DNA from: Acidobacteriota bacterium
Lineage (GTDB): Bacteria > Acidobacteriota > Aminicenantia > Aminicenantales > Saccharicenantaceae
Reading direction: 5' to 3'
NCBI GenBank assembly: GCA_014894455.1
Contig: JADBLN010000020.1
Location: 1 to 46,028 of the forward strand
Length of the DNA: 46,028 nucleotides
The notes beneath the pieces were generated by a model. It ran no database searches, was not told the origin of the DNA, and saw nothing but the letters and a program-made list of their open reading frames with translations. Each line of letters opens with the position of its first letter. The first letter of the stretch is position 1. Shown here piece after piece: positions 40,869 through 46,028 of the stretch. Made by a program: the position numbers and the translations under genes.

Positions 40869-42109
40869 ACTGGTGGGAAACGGAATTCCTCGCGGTTAAA
40901 GACAATAAGCTTTGGATCGCCGGCAAAGACGCCGCGGCCCTAGCCAAGCGCTACGGCACACCGCTCTACGTCTACGGCAAGAACCGCATCCTCGAGCGAT
41001 ACGCCCAGCTCGACGATGCCTTCACCCGTCATTCCGCGCTTCCCGCCCGCATCTGCTATGCCATGAAAGCCAACTCCCACCGGGGCATCCTCCGCCTGCT
41101 CCAGAGGCGGGGCGCCTGGATCGACGCCGTTTCCCCCTGCGAGGTCGAGACGGCGCTCAAGGCCGGGTTCCCAGCCGAGCGCATCCTCTTCACGGGGACG
41201 AGCGTCAGCCGGGCGGACCTCAGGACGGTCTTCGGGATCGACGGGCTGACCATCAACATCGACGCCGCCGAGCAGCTCGAGATCATGAGCGAGGTCAGGC
41301 GGCGGGAGTTCCCATCCAAGTCCATCAGGGTGTCCGTGCGCTGGAACCCGGGCGTCGGCCGCGGCTTCGACGCCCGCGTCATCACGGCCGGGAAACGGTC
41401 GTCCGACGGGACGCCGATCAAGTTCGGGGTCGAAGCGAAAAAAGTGATCGATGTCTTTTCCCGGGCCCGGCGGCTTGGCTTCCATCCCGTCGGCCTGCAC
41501 CAGCATCTCGGCTCGGGCTGGGTCCGGGAGGATTTCGGCATGGTCCGGGCGGCCGTGGACCGGTTGGTCCGCAAGGCCCGGGAAGTCGAAAAAGCCGGGT
41601 TCCCCCTGGAATTCCTGGATTTCGGGGGAGGCTTCGGTCCCCGGTATCTGAAAAACCGAGCCGTGTTCCCGGTCGGGGATTACATCGCCTATCTCTCGGG
41701 CGCCGTCGCCAGGGCCGGACTCGCGGTCAAGGCCCTGGCCATCGAGCCCGGAAAATTCATGGTTGGAGACGCCGGCGTCCTTCTCCTGGGTGTCGAGTAC
41801 GTCAAGGAGAGTTACGGCAACATCTTCGCCTGCGTCGACGGCGGGACGTTCAACACCGTGCCCCGGCCGGCCATATATCTCCAGGCCCACCACGAGATCG
41901 TCAACGCCTCCCGGATCGACGGCCAGGCCAGGGCCCGCATCACCGTCGCCGGGAATCTCTGCGAAACCGGGGATATTTTCGGACGGGAACGGTCCATGCC
42001 CCTGCCCGTAAGCGGCGACGTCCTCGCCGTCTTGTGCGCCGGCGCCTACTGCCGGAGCATGGCCTCGAACTTCAACCTTCGGGAAATCCCCCGCGAGGTC
42101 CTCATTTAA
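40865..42109 (+). CDS. lysA: diaminopimelate decarboxylase-type PLP enzyme
   Basis: The 414-residue enzyme is a fold-type III decarboxylase. The PLP lysine is Lys68 in CYAMKANSH, followed by HQHLGSG, FGGGFG and the substrate site NLCETGDIFG (Cys366). DAP decarboxylases make lysine from meso-diaminopimelate. Two motifs differ slightly from the norm: EPGR is EPGK (294-297) and CESGD is CETGD. The C-terminal ASNFNLREIPREVLI is close to the usual SNYN-RPRPAEVLV. These changes leave room for another basic-amino-acid or carboxynorspermidine-like substrate, so the symbol is provisional. It is coupled to the DUF72 gene by a 4-bp overlap. No other lysine genes are near. Confidence 0.85.
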   Translation: MNWWETEFLAVKDNKLWIAGKDAAALAKRYGTPLYVYGKNRILERYAQLDDAFTRHSALPARICYAMKANSHRGILRLLQRRGAWIDAVSPCEVETALKAGFPAERILFTGTSVSRADLRTVFGIDGLTINIDAAEQLEIMSEVRRREFPSKSIRVSVRWNPGVGRGFDARVITAGKRSSDGTPIKFGVEAKKVIDVFSRARRLGFHPVGLHQHLGSGWVREDFGMVRAAVDRLVRKAREVEKAGFPLEFLDFGGGFGPRYLKNRAVFPVGDYIAYLSGAVARAGLAVKALAIEPGKFMVGDAGVLLLGVEYVKESYGNIFACVDGGTFNTVPRPAIYLQAHHEIVNASRIDGQARARITVAGNLCETGDIFGRERSMPLPVSGDVLAVLCAGAYCRSMASNFNLREIPREVLI

Positions 42110-42125
42110 GGCCGGCCGCGGCGGG

Positions 42126-42593
42126 TCACTTCTTCAGGAAGGCGACGATCTCCTCGATGTCGGGAAGCTGAGGGATGTCGTAGACCTTGATGAGAACGAC
42201 ACGGCCGCTCTCGTCGACGACGATATTGGCCCGTTCGGAGAAGCCGTCCTCGTCGCGGAAGACACCCAAGGCGTGGGCCACGGCGCCGTGCGGCCAGAAA
42301 TCGCAGAGGAGCCGCGTCTCCTTGACGCCGAGCTCCTTGGCCCAGGCGTGCTTGGTCGGGACCGAATCGACGCTGACACCGACGGCGACGGTTTTGAGGC
42401 CGTCGAAGACGGCCTTCTGGTTCTCGAGGCTTCTCATCTGGCCGGCGCAGACGGGAGTCCAGGCCAACGGATGAAAGGACAACAACACGCGCCGGCCGGC
42501 GAATTCGGAGAGGAGGAAATCCCGGTTGTGGTGATCCTTCAGGGTGAAGTCCGGCGCGATGTCCCCTTCCCAGATAGTTTTCGTATTGCCCAT
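42126..42593 (-). CDS. peroxiredoxin (AhpC/TSA family)
   Basis: The 155-residue cytoplasmic protein has the thioredoxin-like peroxiredoxin fold: GDIAPDFTLKDHHN at the start and the peroxidatic cysteine Cys49 in WTPVCAGQM. Cys97 (LLCDFWP) might act as the resolving cysteine. It reduces peroxides. The usual PxxxTxxC motif reads PLAWTPVC, so the Thr and Cys are kept, and the length suits the AhpE/BCP-like single-domain groups. It converges with the lysA-type gene and has its own promoter. Confidence 0.93.
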   Translation of the reverse strand: MGNTKTIWEGDIAPDFTLKDHHNRDFLLSEFAGRRVLLSFHPLAWTPVCAGQMRSLENQKAVFDGLKTVAVGVSVDSVPTKHAWAKELGVKETRLLCDFWPHGAVAHALGVFRDEDGFSERANIVVDESGRVVLIKVYDIPQLPDIEEIVAFLKK

Positions 42594-42643
42594 CTTCTAA
42601 CCTCCCTTGGAGCGGACGTCAGGAACGCCCCTCCCACGGGCCA

Positions 42644-42672
42644 ATTATTCCACGCCGCGCGCCGAAAAACAA
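42644..42672 (-). promoter_or_regulatory. candidate peroxiredoxin promoter
   Basis: Minus-strand TTGTTT (42667-42672), 17 bp, AATAAT (42644-42649). The -35 match is weak. The leader of about 45 nt ends in a GGGAGG ribosome site. Confidence 0.35.
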
Positions 42673-42724
42673 GTGGGGTCAGGGCCGGCCCCGGCGGGGA
42701 CTCGCGCCCCCTCGACGTCTCCTG

Positions 42725-42730
42725 TATAAT
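42725..42730 (+). promoter_or_regulatory. -10 element of the secreted/outer-membrane pair
   Basis: A perfect TATAAT lies 26 bp before the ATG at 42757, with AAGGAGG between. No convincing -35 box is seen. Confidence 0.45.
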
Positions 42731-42756
42731 GTGCCCCGTAATTCAAGGAGGCGCCC

Positions 42757-43476
42757 ATGCGCGCGAAAAACTCGATGCTGTCGGCCTTGTTCCTCCTGGC
42801 TATCGTCGGCTTGTGTTCCGGGCAGGAGGCCCCGACGCAGGACACTCCGAAGCCGCCCGAACCCCTCTTCGTCCGCGTGACCGTCTACCCGACCGCGAGC
42901 CTGTCGCGCTACGATTATAATAACGACATCGATATCTATGAGGTCCGGGTCTATGTCGAACTCCGCCGCGGCTCCCAGGAGGGAGAGGCCGTGGCCGACG
43001 CCCGCGTTACGGCCCTGGCCCAAAAGCTGGACTACCAAAACGACCTCTACGAAAAGAGGATCATCCTCGAGAAGGACGACCTCCCGGCGGAGGTAGAAGT
43101 CGAGATCGCCGCGAGGAACAGGCCCGTCATCAGGGAAAAGTTCCCCCTCTCCTCCTGGCTCGTCCTCAAGGACCCGCGTCCGGCCGTCGTCGAAGCCGGG
43201 AAGGACCTGCCGGTCCGTTGGCGATTCAGCCGCTTTTCCGCCCCGGTCGATGTCCGCGCCTACGATTTCAAGACGGGGAAGGAGTTCTTCCGCCGGGACC
43301 ACGAAGCGGATACGGAGACACTCGTTTCCGCCGCGGACCTGCCGGCTTCGACTATCGTCAGGATCTACATCATCCAGTCCTGGCTCTATAAGCGGTTCCT
43401 CGCCGGCGACGCGTATGCCCGGGGGTCCGAAGTCAACGTCATCCCCTGGTCCCAGGTCTTCATCCGGACGAAATAG
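42757..43476 (+). CDS. secreted protein of unknown function
   Basis: The 239-residue product has a signal peptide (cut near CSGQ) and a mature region rich in predicted beta-strands: LFVRVTVYPTASLSRYDYNNDIDIYEVRVYVELRR, then ARVTALAQKLDY, a strand EVEVEIAARN, and SAPVDVRAYDFKTGKEFFRRD. It looks like two immunoglobulin-like or other beta-sandwich modules, with a tail ending WSQVFIRTK. I do not recognise a family. It is strongly started (AAGGAGG) and followed after 20 bp by an outer-membrane barrel gene, so the two are likely one operon and may form an envelope complex. Confidence 0.7.
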   Translation: MRAKNSMLSALFLLAIVGLCSGQEAPTQDTPKPPEPLFVRVTVYPTASLSRYDYNNDIDIYEVRVYVELRRGSQEGEAVADARVTALAQKLDYQNDLYEKRIILEKDDLPAEVEVEIAARNRPVIREKFPLSSWLVLKDPRPAVVEAGKDLPVRWRFSRFSAPVDVRAYDFKTGKEFFRRDHEADTETLVSAADLPASTIVRIYIIQSWLYKRFLAGDAYARGSEVNVIPWSQVFIRTK

Positions 43477-43496
43477 CCGGCGCAAGGACATCGCTC

Positions 43497-44804
43497 ATGA
43501 AAGCACCAGCCCCACGTCAGGCACTCATGCCGCTGCTCGGCCTCCTGCTCGGCCTCGGCCTCTTCGTCCCCCGCCCCGCGGCGGCCCAGGGTAACGGGGG
43601 CCAGGTCGTTCCCCAGGACGAGCTGCGGAGCGTCGCCCCCAACGTCTACCTCGACTGTGAGAGGCGGACCTGCGATTTCGACTACATCAAGACCGAGATC
43701 ACCTTCGTCAACTACGTCCTCGACCGCCAAAACGCCGACGTCCAGATCATCGTCACCCGCGAGCAGACCGGCGGCGGCGGCAACGAATACACCCTCGCCT
43801 TCCTCGGCCTGAGACGGCACCAGGGAAAGGACGCGACACTGAAGTACTATTCGAAGCCGACGGACACGGAAGACAAGTTTCGCCGGGGCCTCGTCAACAT
43901 CCTCAAGCAGGGGCTTATCCCCTACGTCTACGACACGCCCCTGGCCGAATTCATCTCAGTCAGCTACGCCCAGAAGAAGGACTACCGCCCGACACCCAAT
44001 TCGGACCCTTGGCACTACTGGGTCTTCGGCCTCGGCATCAGGGGCAACGGCGAATTCGAGACCCTCTCCGGGCGGTATTCTTACCAGGTCAACGTTTCGG
44101 CGAACCGGACGACGGAGGCAACCAAGTTCAGGCTTTACGCCGGCGTCAACTACAATCATCGCCGCTACGATATCCCCGACGAACCGCCAATCATCAGCGA
44201 CAGCAATCGCAAAAACCTTTCCACCTCACTCTTCAAGAGCATCGACGGCCACTGGTCATGGGGCGGCTCCGTAAGTCTCTACTCATCGACTTACGACAAC
44301 GCCCGGCTCTACACCTCGTTCGGGCCGGCCGTCGAATACAACATCTTCCCGTACGCGGAGGCGACTCGGCGGGAGCTCCGAATCCAGTACAGGCTGAGCT
44401 ACACGATACGGGAGTATTACGAGATCACGGTCTATGATAAGGAAAAAGAGGGCCTCTTCAGTCAAGCCCTCCAGGTCGTCCTCGAGATCAAGGAACCCTG
44501 GGGCTCGATCGGCGCCTCAGTCCAGGGCCAGACATTCCTCCACGACCTGAGCAAGAACAACCTCCGGGCCGATCTCGGCGTCTACATCAACCTGTTCAAG
44601 GGCTTTTCCTTCAACGTCGGCGGCCAGTACAGCCGGATCCGCGACCAGCTGTCGCTGCCCGGCCGGGACTACACGCCCGAGGAGATCCTCCTCGAGCTCA
44701 AGCGCCTGGCCACCGGGTATAACCTCCGCTTCGATGTGGGCATCAACTACCGCTTCGGGTCGATCTACAGCAACGTCGTCAACCCGAGGTTCGGGAACAT
44801 GTGA
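43497..44804 (+). CDS. outer-membrane beta-barrel protein with conserved N-terminal domain, unknown
   Basis: The 435-residue protein has a signal peptide (ending AAAQ), an N-terminal domain (about 45-165) with NVYLDCERRTCDFDYIKTEI, FVNYVLDRQNADVQIIVT and the Gly-rich TGGGGNEYTLAF, then about 260 residues of alternating strands that fit a barrel. The Cys-X4-Cys pair may form a disulfide. I recall similar uncharacterised proteins in Acidobacteriota and Bacteroidota, but cannot name a family. The barrel part ends near NPRFGNM without the usual aromatic last residue. It follows the unknown secreted gene by 20 bp. The next gene converges with only 2 bp between the stops. Confidence 0.72.
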   Translation: MKAPAPRQALMPLLGLLLGLGLFVPRPAAAQGNGGQVVPQDELRSVAPNVYLDCERRTCDFDYIKTEITFVNYVLDRQNADVQIIVTREQTGGGGNEYTLAFLGLRRHQGKDATLKYYSKPTDTEDKFRRGLVNILKQGLIPYVYDTPLAEFISVSYAQKKDYRPTPNSDPWHYWVFGLGIRGNGEFETLSGRYSYQVNVSANRTTEATKFRLYAGVNYNHRRYDIPDEPPIISDSNRKNLSTSLFKSIDGHWSWGGSVSLYSSTYDNARLYTSFGPAVEYNIFPYAEATRRELRIQYRLSYTIREYYEITVYDKEKEGLFSQALQVVLEIKEPWGSIGASVQGQTFLHDLSKNNLRADLGVYINLFKGFSFNVGGQYSRIRDQLSLPGRDYTPEEILLELKRLATGYNLRFDVGINYRFGSIYSNVVNPRFGNM

Positions 44805-44806
44805 TC

Positions 44807-46028
44807 TCAGCCGAAGAAGACGTAGAGCCCGACCATCACCAGGAAAAGGACCGCGGACACGAGCCGGTAGTCCAAAAGGCCCGGGCCCCATGGCCCTCTC
44901 AGGGCGTCGGCGGGGCGCGCCCAGACGAGCCTCGCGCTTTCCTCCGTATGGACATGGGGCTTGACGAGCGAAACGGCGATGAGAACCGCCGAACAAACCA
45001 GGAAGAGATAGAACGTCGCCATCATGGAGGGGACGTTCCATCCCGTCGTCGCCTTGAACCAATCGAGGAGGAAGACGGCGAGGCCGAGGGCGGACCCGGC
45101 CATGAGCGTGATACGGGCGGCGGCCGCGGAGGCCTTTCTCCATAGGACCCCCCAGAGGAAAACCGCGGTGATGGGCGGCGCGATGTAACAAATGACCGCT
45201 GTGATGCCCTGGAACAGGCTCTGAAAATGGCCGATCATGGGCGACCAGAGGATGGCTACGGCCATGGCCAGGAAGGTGACGACGCGGCCGACGAGAGTCA
45301 ACCGTCTCTCCGAGGCCTTCGGCCTCCAGCGTTTGTAGATGTCCAGGGTGAAGAGGGTGGCGATGGAGTTGAGCGCCCCCGAGACGGTGCTCATCAGGGC
45401 CGCGAGCAGCGCGGCCGCGACGATTCCTTTGAGCCCGGCGGGGAGGAGGTTGTTGACGAGGAGCGAATAGACGTCGGCCGAGCTCTCGGGAGCCGGAAGC
45501 GCCCCTTGCCTGACGAGCCCGTAGGCGATGAGACCCGGCAGGACGAACAGGAAAACGGGCAGGATCTTGATGAAGCCCGTGAACAAGGGGCCCAGCCGGG
45601 CGTTCCGCTCGTCCTTGGCCCCGAGGACGCGCTGGACGATCGTCTGGTCGGCGCACCAGTACCAGAGGCCGATGACCGGGTAGCCCAGGAAAACCGCGTA
45701 CCAGGGCAGGGTGGGCGTTTCGGCGGCCGTCCGCAGGACCGTCAGCTTGACGGGCTCCACCGCGGCGACGAGCGCCCCCCAGCCGCCGATCTTAGCGAGG
45801 CCGAAGCCGAGGACGCAGGCCGAGCCCAGGATGAGGATCACGGCCTGGACGGATTCCGTGATGACCACGGCCAGGAGGCCGCCGACGACGGTGTAGAGCC
45901 CGGTCAGCAGGGCCGTGACGAGGATGCTGGTGTGGATGTCGATCCCGAACAGGCCCCGGAGGACGACGGCCCCCGTGTAAAGGGAGAAGCCGATGTGGAT
46001 GAAGACGGCCGAGACGATGGACAGGCCG
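44807..46028 (-). CDS. sodium:solute symporter (SSS family), N-terminus beyond window
   Basis: The ORF track begins at an internal ATG (45868), but the frame stays open to the window edge and reads LYTGAVVLRGLFG and TGLYTVVGGLLAVVITESVQ, the SSS signature YTxxGGLxAVxxTD-like. The 406 visible residues hold about ten membrane helices and FLGYPVIGLWYWCADQTIVQRVLG, another family hallmark. It is probably a Na+/sugar (SGLT-like) or Na+/organic-acid cotransporter; SGLT-type relatives carry WYWCADQ. The beginning of the gene is missing. It converges with the outer-membrane gene. Confidence 0.92.
   Translation of the reverse strand, partial: GLSIVSAVFIHIGFSLYTGAVVLRGLFGIDIHTSILVTALLTGLYTVVGGLLAVVITESVQAVILILGSACVLGFGLAKIGGWGALVAAVEPVKLTVLRTAAETPTLPWYAVFLGYPVIGLWYWCADQTIVQRVLGAKDERNARLGPLFTGFIKILPVFLFVLPGLIAYGLVRQGALPAPESSADVYSLLVNNLLPAGLKGIVAAALLAALMSTVSGALNSIATLFTLDIYKRWRPKASERRLTLVGRVVTFLAMAVAILWSPMIGHFQSLFQGITAVICYIAPPITAVFLWGVLWRKASAAAARITLMAGSALGLAVFLLDWFKATTGWNVPSMMATFYLFLVCSAVLIAVSLVKPHVHTEESARLVWARPADALRGPWGPGLLDYRLVSAVLFLVMVGLYVFFG

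Overview
The window is 46 kb of dense, GC-rich bacterial DNA: 36 protein genes are called, two of them cut by the window edges, plus one tRNA. Intergenic gaps are mostly under 150 bp and many neighbours overlap by 1-4 bp. A diderm envelope is clear from a TonB-dependent receptor with an N-terminal carboxypeptidase-regulatory-like domain, a FadL-type channel, a second outer-membrane barrel, many signal peptides and a periplasmic S46 peptidase. Together with a sulfatase-fold/TPR fusion and a split glycine decarboxylase (GcvPA/GcvPB), this suggests an Acidobacteriota-like heterotroph, perhaps Candidatus Aminicenantes. That placement is inferred from gene content and protein style; there is no rRNA or marker gene to settle it.

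Layout. 1-9850: a Tat-exported class V aminotransferase-fold protein (partial), an L,D-transpeptidase-like protein, a large TonB receptor behind a possible operator and followed by a strong terminator, a sulfatase-fold/TPR protein whose nucleophile position is Thr, and an S46 dipeptidyl-peptidase. 9995-15766: a P2A Ca2+-type ATPase coupled to a nitroreductase, a small secreted protein, tRNA-Pro(CGG), a cupin and an MFS exporter. 15885-21704 (minus strand): a DUF362 ferredoxin-type protein and an alanine-glyoxylate-type aminotransferase, then a striking cluster of palindromes (18195-18396), a VIT/VWA protein and a secreted M14-like deacylase. 21847-27156: a small membrane protein, a secreted protein coupled to a 1286-residue multi-sensor histidine kinase, and a flavodoxin-like protein. 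27167-31483: a CaiB/BaiF CoA-transferase, a shortened acyl-CoA-dehydrogenase-like protein and a NIF3 protein, divergent from a FabH-type synthase with a small zinc-ribbon membrane protein. 31497-36871 (minus): a FadL channel, SDR, GcvPA, GcvPB and acylphosphatase run. 36997-46028: ThiD kinase, an orphan ABC substrate-binding lipoprotein, a threonine-dehydratase-type enzyme, DUF72 coupled to a diaminopimelate-decarboxylase-type enzyme, a peroxiredoxin, an uncharacterised secreted/outer-membrane pair and a partial sodium:solute symporter.

The genes fit a peptide- and amino-acid-using lifestyle: S46 peptidase, threonine dehydratase, glycine decarboxylase, class V aminotransferases and a Na+ symporter. 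No transposase, integrase, phage gene, CRISPR array or recognisable defence system is visible. The least explained parts are the nested palindrome element at 18195-18339 with its neighbouring hairpin, the triple-sensor kinase with its coupled secreted partner, the shortened acyl-CoA dehydrogenase homologue, the 42.7-44.8 kb secreted/outer-membrane pair, and recurrent sigma70-like promoters so close to start codons that the transcripts should be leaderless. All functions are read from motifs and remembered family features; no database search was run.
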